Notes under the pieces: generated by a model
Databases searched by the model: none
What the model was told of the DNA's origin: nothing
What the model saw: only the letters and a program-made list of their open reading frames with translations
Program-made: the position numbers and the translations under genes
Part shown: positions 18,274-26,747 of the stretch, piece by piece
How positions within the stretch are numbered: position 1 is the first letter of the stretch
How the letters are laid out: every line of letters starts with the position of its first letter
NCBI RefSeq assembly: GCF_047973035.1
Contig: NZ_JBKEBF010000032.1
Span: 62,001 to 126,000 of the forward strand
Length of the DNA stretch: 64,000 bases
Direction: 5' to 3'
Source: Oleidesulfovibrio sp047973035
Lineage (GTDB): Bacteria > Desulfobacterota > Desulfovibrionia > Desulfovibrionales > Desulfovibrionaceae

Positions 18274-18502
18274 CTCGTGCTCATTGCTGACCTGCTGAAA
18301 AAGCAAAATAAAAAACACTTAATACAAACAATTAGCATATTCATCTATCTAATATAAAAAGAAAATCTGTCTTGATACCCGAAAAAACGTCGGCAATATT
18401 TACAGCGCTGCTACAACTGCAGACGGTAACACTCTGACATCATTATGCCGACAACAGGCACGGATATTGCCTCCTTTGCACGAAACCAAGCAGGAGGTTA
18501 CC

Positions 18503-19165
18503 ATGAAACGTATTCCGGTCCGGGTTCTCGCTACTTTTGGTTCTCTACTGTTACTCTGTAGCCAGCTTATGGCAGCTCCCATCACTTTTTACGGCAACAA
18601 CTGGGGAGCTGCGATAACACACCTTCAAGCCGAGGCTGCGTTTCAGCAGGCCTTGTCCGTGGTGTACTTTGAGGATTTTGAAGCATCGCCCGATATTGAC
18701 TTCGGAAACGGCGTCACGGGGGCATTAAGTGCAGGCAGAATAGTCACCAGCGCATCCTCTGCCATTGACGGAGTCCGCCTGTGGCAGACAGGACATACCG
18801 GAAACTTGACGATCAGCTTTAACGTACCGATTTTTGCGTTCGGCATATTTATGGGAGATGTTGACCAAGGTGTAGACATGCACGCGCTGATCAACAATTA
18901 CGATTTTAATATACCCAACCCTGTTGGCGGCTCGTACGACGGGGACCGTCACTTCTGGGGAGTAGTTTCCCCGGAAGAAAGTTTTACGCAAGTCACCTTT
19001 ACAGACCTTGACTGGTACATAAACTGGGACAGGGCGCAGATGGGCATTCCGGCATCAGGCCCGACTCCCACGCCCGAGCCCTCCACCATATTCCTGCTGT
19101 TCGCAGGTCTTTGCAGCCTGTTGCTGATACAACGGCACATCAAGGCAAGCAGACAAGGGCACTGA
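18503..19165 (+). CDS. PEP-CTERM sorted exported protein, first of three
   Basis: 220-residue secreted protein. A signal peptide (about 1-24, LLLLCSQLMAAP) is followed by a beta-rich domain with no family I can name. It ends in a classic PEP-CTERM tail: Pro-rich spacer TPTPEPS, hydrophobic helix TIFLLFAGLCSLLLIQ and basic end RHIKASRQGH. Such tails are recognised by an exosortase and usually mark proteins destined for the outer surface or extracellular matrix. No exosortase gene is in the window. AGGAGG lies 5 bases before the chosen ATG at 18503; an upstream in-frame ATG would only add 12 non-signal-like residues. It appears monocistronic. Confidence 0.88.
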   Translation: MKRIPVRVLATFGSLLLLCSQLMAAPITFYGNNWGAAITHLQAEAAFQQALSVVYFEDFEASPDIDFGNGVTGALSAGRIVTSASSAIDGVRLWQTGHTGNLTISFNVPIFAFGIFMGDVDQGVDMHALINNYDFNIPNPVGGSYDGDRHFWGVVSPEESFTQVTFTDLDWYINWDRAQMGIPASGPTPTPEPSTIFLLFAGLCSLLLIQRHIKASRQGH

Positions 19166-19180
19166 TTACAAACGAGTAAA

Positions 19181-19212
19181 GCCCCTCCGGATAAGCACTT
19201 ATCCGGAGGGGC
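19181..19212. terminator. Bidirectional terminator hairpin between convergent genes
   Basis: Perfect 15-base arms GCCCCTCCGGATAAG (19181-19195) and CTTATCCGGAGGGGC (19198-19212). It sits between the convergent PEP-CTERM and AhpD-like genes and can serve both. Confidence 0.88.
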
Positions 19213-19231
19213 TACTTCGTTTCCGCTATCG

Positions 19232-19639
19232 TTACGCCTGCTTCTTAGCCATGGCGGGCATAATGTCGCACGGCACTTCCAGAGAGGAAGCTATCGCTGT
19301 GAAGCTCTGGAACAGCTCCATAATTTTTACCACCTCTGCCAGCTCCGCATCAGTCGCACCAGCCATCATAGCAGATGTTTTATGCGCCATATGACAGTAT
19401 TGGCAGTTATTCATCATGGAAACAACCATGGCGACTAATTCTTTCGTCTTGCGATCCAAGGCGCCGGAGGCAAACATAATTTGCCGTGCGCGCTCCCAGT
19501 TCAAGCGTGCCCAGGCCGGATCAACAGCTGCTTGTGCTTTAAAAAAGTTCGGAACCATACCGAAAGCTGCGTGTATTTCATTATACAGCAGCGCAACATC
19601 TCCTGTAGCCTCTTCTTCTTGCAGTAGCTTACATTCCAT
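19232..19639 (-). CDS. Carboxymuconolactone decarboxylase / AhpD-like protein
   Basis: 135-residue small all-helical protein. The AhpD-type catalytic signature is present as NNCQYCHMAHK (about 82-92): a CxxC pair plus a His three residues on, which in AhpD relatives acts as a thiol-disulfide relay or proton acceptor. Preceding residues include FGMVPNFFKAQAAVDPAWAR, typical of the peroxidase-related branch. The start at 19639 has AGGAG about 10 bases upstream; earlier in-frame starts lack support. It is monocistronic on the minus strand. It probably takes part in peroxide or thiol stress defence; the true substrate is unknown. Confidence 0.88.
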   Translation of the reverse strand: MECKLLQEEEATGDVALLYNEIHAAFGMVPNFFKAQAAVDPAWARLNWERARQIMFASGALDRKTKELVAMVVSMMNNCQYCHMAHKTSAMMAGATDAELAEVVKIMELFQSFTAIASSLEVPCDIMPAMAKKQA

Positions 19640-19859
19640 AAGTGTGTCTCCTGTGTGACAAAACAACAGTATCATGCCAATTTATCATAGTAATACATAC
19701 TACAAGATTCCACACCTGTCAGCGTTTCCCTCTCCCTCAACCTAATCACCAAGAGCCGGTTGAATATATAAAAAAGCGACACCGTTACAGTAACGACGCC
19801 GCTAAAAAAACTGTTAGCTTAACAACCTAACGAAAAATCAGACAAACACGCTATGCGAA

Positions 19860-20112
19860 GGGCATCCGCCATCAAGCGTCAATGATGGCAACGAAACCCC
19901 GCTGATGCTATCCATACGTAGTCAACAGGACTAGCTGATCCAATGGAAGAAGGGATGGCAACCTTGGAGTAATCGGTGATCAGCCCCTTCAAACCTGAAG
20001 GCCCGACGCCTTACTTGTGCTGTAGAAAGAATACGGACGACGGTGCTATTATCAGCACTAACCAGCGCACACATGGGGTACGCATAAGACCGCCTTAAAA
20101 GGCTGTCGGTTC
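19860..20112. other. Hairpin-rich non-coding block, possible structured RNA or recombination site
   Basis: No supported open frame, but a dense set of short perfect inverted repeats: GCCATCA/TGATGGC (19868-19889), GCTGATC/GATCAGC (19934-19984), CTTCA/TGAAG (19987-20000), GTGCT/AGCAC (20043-20058) and GCCTT/AAGGC flanked by ACCG/CGGT (20089-20110). This density is above what the neighbouring gaps show. It matches no riboswitch, 6S, tmRNA, SRP or RNase P signature I know. Strand is unknown. The stretch from 19640 to 19859 shows nothing else clear. Confidence 0.35.
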
Positions 20113-20124
20113 ATGGTAGCAGGA

Positions 20125-20712
20125 TTATGGCATCCACTCGATAATGCCATCTGCCGGATTCGACTGACACCATGCATCAAATTCTGCCGGAGTCCTTACT
20201 CCCCCTTCAAGCACAGCCCGATAAACGGCAATGCTCTGCACCTTGCGAACATTGTACAACGCATCTTTAATAATAAGGATAGCCTTGCGTGTTTCCGGCG
20301 TAAGAGCGCCGCTGATGCGCTCTGCCACATTTTCAAAGTATCCCGCAAATGGTGAATCGTTGCGGATATGAATCATATCTATCTGCCACTCTTTACCTTC
20401 ATCATCCTGATACCACGCATGCCACTCCACACATTTTTCATCCGTATTCAGATTGTTTCTAAATTCCACACGGGTGATACGCGGATTTGCGGCAAGCCTT
20501 CCTACCACTGCAAAGCTGTTCTCCACATCCACCACATCTGAATAGATATGAAAGTCAATGTCACGATTATGCAAAAGCAGCCCCGTACGCACAGAGCCTA
20601 CCTGATGCACGATTGCACCTGCATCCTGCCAAAGCTCGACAACACGGCTTTGCGCAATCACATTCCGTGCATAGTTCAAGGCACGTATGGACTGAACTTC
20701 GATATCGCTCAT
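20125..20712 (-). CDS. Nucleotidyltransferase-fold protein
   Basis: 195-residue protein with a polymerase-beta-like nucleotidyltransferase core. The motif GSVRTGLLLHNRDIDFHI (about 42-59) supplies the GS and the paired acidic residues (DxD), and a third acidic position is likely in EWQIDMIHI near 110. The C-terminal half (PETRKAILIIKDALYNVRKV) is helical. Such stand-alone enzymes transfer nucleotides to small molecules, RNA or proteins, and many belong to defence or antibiotic-modifying families; nothing here fixes the substrate. GGAGG lies 7 bases before the ATG at 20712. It sits alone in an accessory-looking patch, beside the structured block. Confidence 0.82.
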   Translation of the reverse strand: MSDIEVQSIRALNYARNVIAQSRVVELWQDAGAIVHQVGSVRTGLLLHNRDIDFHIYSDVVDVENSFAVVGRLAANPRITRVEFRNNLNTDEKCVEWHAWYQDDEGKEWQIDMIHIRNDSPFAGYFENVAERISGALTPETRKAILIIKDALYNVRKVQSIAVYRAVLEGGVRTPAEFDAWCQSNPADGIIEWMP

Positions 20713-20902
20713 AAAAAAACCTCCGGAACACATCATCAACAATACAAGAGCCGTGAACCGGTTCTTCCATCATAAATAATGAGTCGTGACAAGCGCCTAC
20801 CCGTTCTTTCAGGTCATGTTGCACATCCCGCAGATCAAGTGCTGCATCGGCATGTTCTGCTGAAATTACATGGTCTCACAGCCCGCCCTGCCAGAGCACA
20901 TA

Positions 20903-20935
20903 AAAACGGCCCTGCCATTACAGCAGGCTGCAAAA
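20903..20935 (-). repeat. Orphan copy of a terminator-like element
   Basis: AAAAACGGCCCTGC-x-ATTACAGCA here closely matches the chemoreceptor terminator at 23096-23126. It still forms a small hairpin with a T tract on the minus strand, but no minus-strand gene lies upstream of it. It may be the remnant of a duplicated or deleted gene end. Confidence 0.4.
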
Positions 20936-21029
20936 CATCACGCTCTGGTATTTTAAAACTTATTTTCTCTGTCCACCTAACATGCACCCTGATTCACCTA
21001 GTTCAGGTGAGTCACTTTTATCGCCATCA

Positions 21030-21267
21030 GTCAGCCGCCAGTTGTGGCTGCCTTTTTCAACCAGACCACACACATTGGTACGTTGCCGGATTCGACGGCA
21101 CCGATTTATTCTATGGCATTATTGTTTATAACGACGCTGCTATCAAATCTGAATGGTGGTTTTCCCGCTGGTCTGAACTGCTGGAAGCTGGAGGTGTGGA
21201 ACTGGATTGCATGCGGGAGATACGGACCGGTTGGCAACTTCCTGAACAGTATAACCGTTCTCGATGA
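21030..21267 (+). pseudogene. Possible DUF2958-like gene remnant
   Basis: The end of an open frame reads CGCLFQPDHTHWYVAGFDG, then LFYGIIVYNDAAIKSEWW, then FSRWSELLEAGGVELDCM. This resembles the DUF2958 pattern (TWY-acidic-FG, ElGyfSlsEL, glpierD), a small family found on mobile and accessory DNA. The part upstream of about 21030 shows no such resemblance and lacks a ribosome site, so this looks like a degraded or recombined copy rather than an intact gene. The resemblance is weak. Confidence 0.3.
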
Positions 21268-21440
21268 TCCGTTTAACTGCTTAAATTTTGAACTGGTCAG
21301 TGTACCGCTTGTCGTTCATCGCTTTCTCCTAGGGTCTCTTTTTTCAAGGCTCAGGAGTTCCAGTGAAGCTGGGGGGAGTTCACAAGAAGCTTTAGGCTAA
21401 CAGTGGAACAAAACAACAATAGAAAAATCATGACAACAAC

Positions 21441-21602
21441 ATGGAGGTCTGGGCGAGGCTGATATCCGCAATTTTTATACCCGCACTTATTATGGTCACG
21501 CTCCTGTATAAGGAGATGCCCTATCAGCACTTGCCTGCGACTTATGCCGTAGCTTCGCTTGCTTGTGCAGCTTTTTGTTGGTTTGCCGGCAGAAAGAGTT
21601 GA
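21441..21602 (+). CDS. Possible small membrane protein
   Basis: 53-residue open frame starting MEVWARLISAIFIPALIMV, with two hydrophobic segments (about 6-24 and 36-49) and a basic end (AGRKS). Length and topology suggest a small two-helix membrane protein, such as a holin-like or toxin-like peptide. There is no clear ribosome site (ATCATGACAACAAC upstream) and no family I can name. It lies in the accessory patch, 173 bases before the orphan lipoprotein gene. Confidence 0.35.
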   Translation: MEVWARLISAIFIPALIMVTLLYKEMPYQHLPATYAVASLACAAFCWFAGRKS

Positions 21603-21775
21603 ATGTGACGAAGAACTGGCGAAAAGTATAGTTTTGGTCTATCAAAATGCAATATTCAGGATTTGTTTATACATCTTTCGGGTATATAATTCATACGACT
21701 TATGCAACACCACCACCTATTCCCACTCTTGCCATACTACTGAGCACATTATTTTCGGTGTAAAAACAGAGAGAC

Positions 21776-22810
21776 ATGACAAAACACAAAACATCCTTCA
21801 TCTGTATATTCTCTTTCCTAACTATTTTTTTATACGGCTGTTCTGAGGAGAAACCTTTTCTTGCCGATGTAAATTTCAATTCAGGCGATTTTGCACTTAT
21901 GATAACCCGCGAAGACCAAAAGTTTTGGATCGAAGACGAGGATCTACTAAAAAAATATAAAGACAGCCTCTATGTAAGGCATGACGACGGGATGATGCTG
22001 CTTTCCATTTTTACCCTGTCGCCACCTGCAACTGCAGGCCCCACAAACGCACTTACCCTCTACAAAGATAGAAAGGTGATAAAATGCCACGGCGGAGGCC
22101 ATTTTTACAACATATATTGCAGCGACATCATCGAGTATGCCACTCCCCTGTCGGAGGTAATGGAGGAGACTGAGCTCTCGGGCAAAAAAGAAGATTTCTA
22201 CTCCATTTCTTTTGATGAGCTGCAAAACGACCCTAAGGTCTATGGTCTGAAACTGCCCAAATTTGACGACAAGGAGCGGCCTTACGTTACGCGAGTATAT
22301 TTGCCCTCGGTAATAGTTCCCGACAGCCTACCCAACAATGCGGAAGGAAATTTCACCCCCGAAGACTTGGGAGTACAACTTTATATGCTCATAGAGAGCG
22401 ATGTCAAAGCTCAAAAAGGTTCTGTATTTGCAAATAATACAGAATCAATCGGCTACTCTTACACTAGCAACCCTCAATATGGGTTTCCTCTGTTCGATAG
22501 TCGCCACCATGCTCTTAAGGACAAGCAAGGGGAAACACTTGCTGTTAAAGGCTACGTTTTCTATAATTACAGCTTTATCATCTTGAGTGAAACAGCCGAA
22601 GAACATGCCTATTGGGCTGATTTCGATTTCAGCAAGTACTGCAATCATGCCTTTTTCGACCACACGCCTCTACGAAACATTGTAGATAGCTTACTAAATG
22701 AAAACAATATTACAATTGACCAAGTTGTTATCTCCCCCTATCGGGAAATGAGCGTGGAGCAATACATGAGTGAAAAAACTTACACGCTCTCCTACATGAG
22801 AAAGAAGTAA
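21776..22810 (+). CDS. Orphan lipoprotein of unknown function
   Basis: 344-residue exported protein. The N-terminus is a lipoprotein signal, SFICIFSFLTIFLYGCSEEK, with the lipobox YGC at about residue 22. The Ser-Glu after the Cys do not give an inner-membrane retention Asp, so outer-membrane placement is likely. The body is rich in aromatic and acidic residues (DFALMITREDQKFWIEDEDL, KCHGGGHFYNIYCSDIIEYA) and I recognise no family. Base composition is more AT-rich than neighbouring core genes, consistent with acquired DNA. No ribosome site stands out, though GAGAG precedes the ATG. It could be an immunity or surface protein, but nothing in view proves that. Confidence 0.75.
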   Translation: MTKHKTSFICIFSFLTIFLYGCSEEKPFLADVNFNSGDFALMITREDQKFWIEDEDLLKKYKDSLYVRHDDGMMLLSIFTLSPPATAGPTNALTLYKDRKVIKCHGGGHFYNIYCSDIIEYATPLSEVMEETELSGKKEDFYSISFDELQNDPKVYGLKLPKFDDKERPYVTRVYLPSVIVPDSLPNNAEGNFTPEDLGVQLYMLIESDVKAQKGSVFANNTESIGYSYTSNPQYGFPLFDSRHHALKDKQGETLAVKGYVFYNYSFIILSETAEEHAYWADFDFSKYCNHAFFDHTPLRNIVDSLLNENNITIDQVVISPYREMSVEQYMSEKTYTLSYMRKK

Positions 22811-23095
22811 AGGGTAACTCATAAGAGAATTGGCTTAGGGTGGTTACGTCATTGTTCTTTTGTAAAAGTTTTATGGGGGAAGGCCAGAAAAGGTGTACCC
22901 CTTTTGTTGATACAGACAACCCTCAGACACAAATCGACGAACGCCACGGCTCGGCACCTCACTTCTCTAAGAGACGTGCAGGCCTCTCTCCAAGGCGTTT
23001 TTTCAAAAGCTGAAGGCAAAAGTCACTTTGCTACAAGGGGTTCGCACGCCGCCAGCCACACCTTTAACTATCGTACTCAACTCAGTATAAAATTT

Positions 23096-23126
23096 AAAAA
23101 CGGCCCTGCTATTACAGCAAGGCCGT
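23096..23126 (-). terminator. Rho-independent terminator of the chemoreceptor gene
   Basis: On the minus strand, ACGGCCTTGCT (23126-23116) pairs with AGCAGGGCCGT (23110-23100), loop GTAAT, followed by a T run. It lies 25 bases after the stop. Confidence 0.9.
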
Positions 23127-23150
23127 TTCGTACGGTATGGATCGGGCAAA

Positions 23151-25313
23151 CTAGCCCTGATTTTTCATCTCTTCGATAATCATGCGCAGTTCCTGCGCCT
23201 GCCGTGCCAACTCTTCCGCAGCCTGTGCAGCTTCGCTGACGGCCTGTGCCGTATCCAGTGTAATCTGGTTTACTTCTTCAATGGCACTGTTGATTTCTTC
23301 AGACGTTGCGGACTGCTGTTCCGCAGCAGTTGCTATGCTCTGCACTCTGTCGGCAGACTGCTCAACACCTGCAACAATGCTTTGCAGCGTTTCTCCGGAA
23401 CGGGTGGAAAGCTTGGTCGCAGCATCAATGCGCTCCACAGTAGAGTCCATCGCTGCAATGTTCTGCTTTGCGGCTTGCTGGATGGCCTTAATGGACTGGC
23501 CCACCTCTTTGGTGGCCCCCATGGTTTTTTCTGCAAGCTTGCGCACCTCGTCTGCTACTACAGCAAACCCGCGGCCGGCATCACCTGCCCGTGCGGCTTC
23601 GATGGCAGCATTAAGCGCCAGCAGGTTGGTCTGATCGGCAATATCTTCAATAACGGTCATAATCGCACCGATTGACTGAGCCTGCTCACCCAGCTTGTTC
23701 ATATTGCTGTTCAGGTCATCGGCATTCCGCTTGATAGCAGTCATGGCTTCCACGGATTGATGAACAACTTCTGCACCTTCAAGTGCAGTTGAACGCGAAT
23801 CGTTAACCTGTTCCGCAGTTTCTGCCGCATTTCTGGCAACTTCCAGAACTGTCGCGTTCATCTCTTCCATTGCTGTGGCAGTTGAGGCTATGCGGTCACG
23901 CTGAATCTCGGACCCGTGGCGTATCTCGTTGGACTGGGCAGAAATCTCTTCTGATGCACTCGAAAGGTGCGAGACAATCGCCTCCAGCCTGTTTGCCGCC
24001 ATAAGCATGCCTTCACGCTTGGCATTTTCAGCCTGCTTGCGCGCTTCTTCCGCTTCTTCAGTGGCAATTTCTGCCATACGGGTTTTTTCTTCGGCTGCCT
24101 GCTGCTGCTTCTTGATTTCGTCGATATTTCGTTTCAGTTCTTCGGCCATGTTATTCACTGCGGTCTGCATGCGTCCGACTTCGTCGCATGAATCAGCCGG
24201 CAAGCGTACGGCCAGATTGCCGGAAGCAATACCTTCTACAGCACTTACTGTTTCCTGAATGGGGCGTACAATGGCCCGTGAAATAAGCAGGATAACCAGC
24301 AGCAGCAAAACAGATGCCGCAGACCCGATAAGCAGTGCGTTGGTCCGCATCTGATTGGCAGCAGCCAGAACTTCGCTCATGGGAATGCTGAGGCCGAAAA
24401 TATAAGGCTTATCAGCCCTGCCGATAAACAGCGGCACACAAGTTACAAGGCGGGATTCGCCTTTGTATTCAATGACAGTGGAAAACTCTTCACCTTGCAT
24501 GACACGTTTAATGCCATCGCTCATTTCCTGTGTGGTTGAAGGCAGATCAAAAATACTTGCGGTCTCTTCCACCAGCTTCTGGTCAGGATACGCTAAAAAT
24601 GTCCCCGTTGCCGACAGCAAAAAACCATAACCGGAGTCAAAAACGGTTATCTCCCGCACAAATTCATCAATGGTACCCATGGGGTAATCAATGCCGACAA
24701 CGCCCATGAAGCGCCCGTTCTTTCTCATCGGTACAACCATATCAACCATCATCACGTTTTTACCGGCAATTTCATATGCCCAGGGTTCCATGATGATTTC
24801 TTTGCCCGTCTTGCGCGGCAGGTGGTACCAGGCACCGTCTGCATTATCCACATCATAGCCAACGCTGGGTATGGTTTCTATTTTATTGCCTTCATAGTGC
24901 ACCCACGGAGCAAACCGACCGTCTTTGTTGTGGTATTGAGCGCCAGCATACTCAGCGTCCATACCGTCAAACACGTTCGGCTCAAACGTGGCAAAAATTC
25001 CCAGCAGATTTTTATTATCCTGTAAAAAATTTTCCATGCTTTCACGAAGCGCCTCACGCGAAGGACGATCAGCATGCCCCATCATCGTCTCTGTCAGTCG
25101 CGCAAACGAACGTGCCGAAATCATGGCAAGGCTCATATCCGCATCAATTTTATTGGCATAACGGTTTGCCATTTCCAGACTTTGCACTTTGGCAGACTCT
25201 TCCATATGCACCGTAAAAGCATTGGTCATATACAAAGTAAGCCCCAGCATAGCCGGCACAGCCACAACCAGAATGATCATAATTTTCCAGATAAGCCTGA
25301 GATTTTTAAACAT
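23151..25313 (-). CDS. Methyl-accepting chemotaxis protein with dCache sensor
   Basis: 720-residue transmembrane chemoreceptor. TM1 about 7-30 (WKIMIILVVAVPAMLGLTLY), a periplasmic double-Cache-type domain about 31-325 with WYHLPRKTG and VGIDYPMG (ligand-binding region), and TM2 about 330-352 (IGSAASVLLLLVILLI). A HAMP domain follows at about 353-405 (PIQETVSAVEGIASGNLAVR). The signalling domain carries the conserved hairpin tip IADQTNLLALNAAIEAARAG, then GFAVVADEVRKLAEKT. It reports a small-molecule gradient to CheA. I chose the ATG at 25313 (GGGGGAG upstream) over an earlier in-frame start five codons before. The gap 25314-25700 upstream is AT-rich and holds no supported gene. Confidence 0.95.
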   Translation of the reverse strand: MFKNLRLIWKIMIILVVAVPAMLGLTLYMTNAFTVHMEESAKVQSLEMANRYANKIDADMSLAMISARSFARLTETMMGHADRPSREALRESMENFLQDNKNLLGIFATFEPNVFDGMDAEYAGAQYHNKDGRFAPWVHYEGNKIETIPSVGYDVDNADGAWYHLPRKTGKEIIMEPWAYEIAGKNVMMVDMVVPMRKNGRFMGVVGIDYPMGTIDEFVREITVFDSGYGFLLSATGTFLAYPDQKLVEETASIFDLPSTTQEMSDGIKRVMQGEEFSTVIEYKGESRLVTCVPLFIGRADKPYIFGLSIPMSEVLAAANQMRTNALLIGSAASVLLLLVILLISRAIVRPIQETVSAVEGIASGNLAVRLPADSCDEVGRMQTAVNNMAEELKRNIDEIKKQQQAAEEKTRMAEIATEEAEEARKQAENAKREGMLMAANRLEAIVSHLSSASEEISAQSNEIRHGSEIQRDRIASTATAMEEMNATVLEVARNAAETAEQVNDSRSTALEGAEVVHQSVEAMTAIKRNADDLNSNMNKLGEQAQSIGAIMTVIEDIADQTNLLALNAAIEAARAGDAGRGFAVVADEVRKLAEKTMGATKEVGQSIKAIQQAAKQNIAAMDSTVERIDAATKLSTRSGETLQSIVAGVEQSADRVQSIATAAEQQSATSEEINSAIEEVNQITLDTAQAVSEAAQAAEELARQAQELRMIIEEMKNQG

Positions 25314-25709
25314 GCGTCTCCCCCGCATTATACAATTTTCTATAACACGTTATAGCAATTTACAAGTTTTGCACTTCAACTTGCAGCAACACCATTGCCC
25401 ACTACAATCCCATACTATCTTCAGCGCATGTGCTGCTTGCTATTAACAGTAAGTATATACCAACATGCAAGATAAAATTTACACAAAAATACGCAATAAC
25501 ATATACAAACACAAAACAGCAGCACTATAAAAGAGCACATACCAATAATCCTTCCACATCAATTGTAATGATATTAACAACATGAGCATGACTGTGAAAT
25601 ATACACTTTCATCTTTTACAATTCAGCAGCTTACATTTTTTGTCACATAACAAAATTAATTACACGCACCGGATTACGCTTGGCTTTACAAATTTCTGGT
25701 ACAAACAAA

Positions 25710-25743
25710 ATACGCTCCCGAGGGATATTCTCCCGGGAGCGTA
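25710..25743. terminator. Terminator-like hairpin downstream of yceI
   Basis: ATACGCTCCCG/CGGGAGCGTAT arms (25710-25720 and 25733-25743 approximately) around a 12-base loop, with AT-rich flanks on both sides. It lies about 90 bases past the yceI stop. Confidence 0.7.
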
Positions 25744-25832
25744 TAAATACAGAACATCTGCCTGCGAACCAGCAACCTGCTGTTATACTTATATAACGGA
25801 ACCAGTGGCAGCTAACCGCCAGCACAAAAAAA

Positions 25833-26417
25833 CTATTTGCTTGCCGCAGGGCTGATAACTTCAAAATCAACAACAATCTCCACTTCGTTGCCTACCAGCA
25901 AGCCGCTATTTCCTAGCGGAGCATTCCACGAAATATCAAAATCACGCCTGTCTATGCTCAGCGTAGCCTTGCCGCCACGGCGGGTATTGCCCCACGGGTC
26001 TACGATTCCAGTATCAAGCCCGGACAGAGCAAACGTGACAACTTTTGTCACGCCTTTAATGGTCAGTTCACCCTCTGCATAATAATCATAGCCTGCCGGA
26101 GACACGGAGGTACTGACAAAACGCATCACCGGAAATGCCTTTTCATCAAAAAAGTCTGCACTTTCAAGGTGCTCATCCCTTTTTTCAACTCCGGTCGTAA
26201 GGCTGCCCACCGCAATAACCACATCAATGGCAACAGGCTTTCCGTCATTAAAGGTTACTGTTCCCTGCAGGTCATGAAACGCCCCGCGTACTTTGGCTAT
26301 CATCATATGTTCGATACTAAAGTGTGCGGCAGAATGATCGGTATCGACATTCCAAGGCTGAGCATACGCAGCAGTGGTCATCAAAAAAATCGCCAGCACT
26401 AAAACAAACTTTTTCAT
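25833..26417 (-). CDS. YceI-family periplasmic protein
   Basis: 194-residue exported protein with signal peptide MKKFVLVLAIFLMTTAAYAQ and a lipocalin-like YceI barrel. Family stretches are WNVDTDHSAAHFSIEHMMIA (about 22-41), the central HLESADFFDEKAFPVMRFVS and the terminal GNEVEIVVDFEVI. YceI relatives bind polyisoprenoid or amphiphilic ligands and are often stress- or base-induced. The start at 26417 follows a GGAGGAG site; the open frame continues upstream but those residues are not signal-like. It appears monocistronic. Confidence 0.93.
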   Translation of the reverse strand: MKKFVLVLAIFLMTTAAYAQPWNVDTDHSAAHFSIEHMMIAKVRGAFHDLQGTVTFNDGKPVAIDVVIAVGSLTTGVEKRDEHLESADFFDEKAFPVMRFVSTSVSPAGYDYYAEGELTIKGVTKVVTFALSGLDTGIVDPWGNTRRGGKATLSIDRRDFDISWNAPLGNSGLLVGNEVEIVVDFEVISPAASK

Positions 26418-26685
26418 ATTCTCCTCCTTGGCTTTCGCACAGTGAGATACCGTTATGCTTTTTGTCGGAAGCAGTTCACCCGCCAACTGTACTGCGCAGA
26501 TGCAAGCTTTTACGTGCGTTATCTTCCGCTATGGTTTTCACTTCATCGCAGCTTGCCCCATGAACAACGGTATAGTCAGCCTATTAGGTAAGCAGCCCTT
26601 TGTATGGCACCATCAAATACCAGCTTTACGAAGATAGCATGCTGAAAAGGCTATTTCAGTAAAAATCATTCAATCAGGACAAAAC

Positions 26686-26722
26686 AAAAACCGGAGCAAC
26701 ATCCTTAAGAAGTTGCTCCGGT
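26686..26722 (-). terminator. Rho-independent terminator of the peroxiredoxin-like gene
   Basis: Perfect 11-base arms ACCGGAGCAAC (26690-26700) and GTTGCTCCGGT (26712-26722), with a T-rich tail on the minus strand. It lies 25 bases beyond the stop codon. Confidence 0.9.
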
Positions 26723-26747
26723 CACAAAGTATCGTCAGCTTACAAAG

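Noticed and set aside
19860..20112. SAM, TPP or c-di-GMP riboswitch, 6S RNA or tmRNA
   Set aside because: GGCAACC-like pieces occur, but the surrounding conserved core of each of these families is missing, and no suitable downstream gene is on the right strand.
20779..21267. Intact 162-residue gene
   Set aside because: No ribosome site, and only the C-terminal part looks protein-like; listed as a remnant instead.
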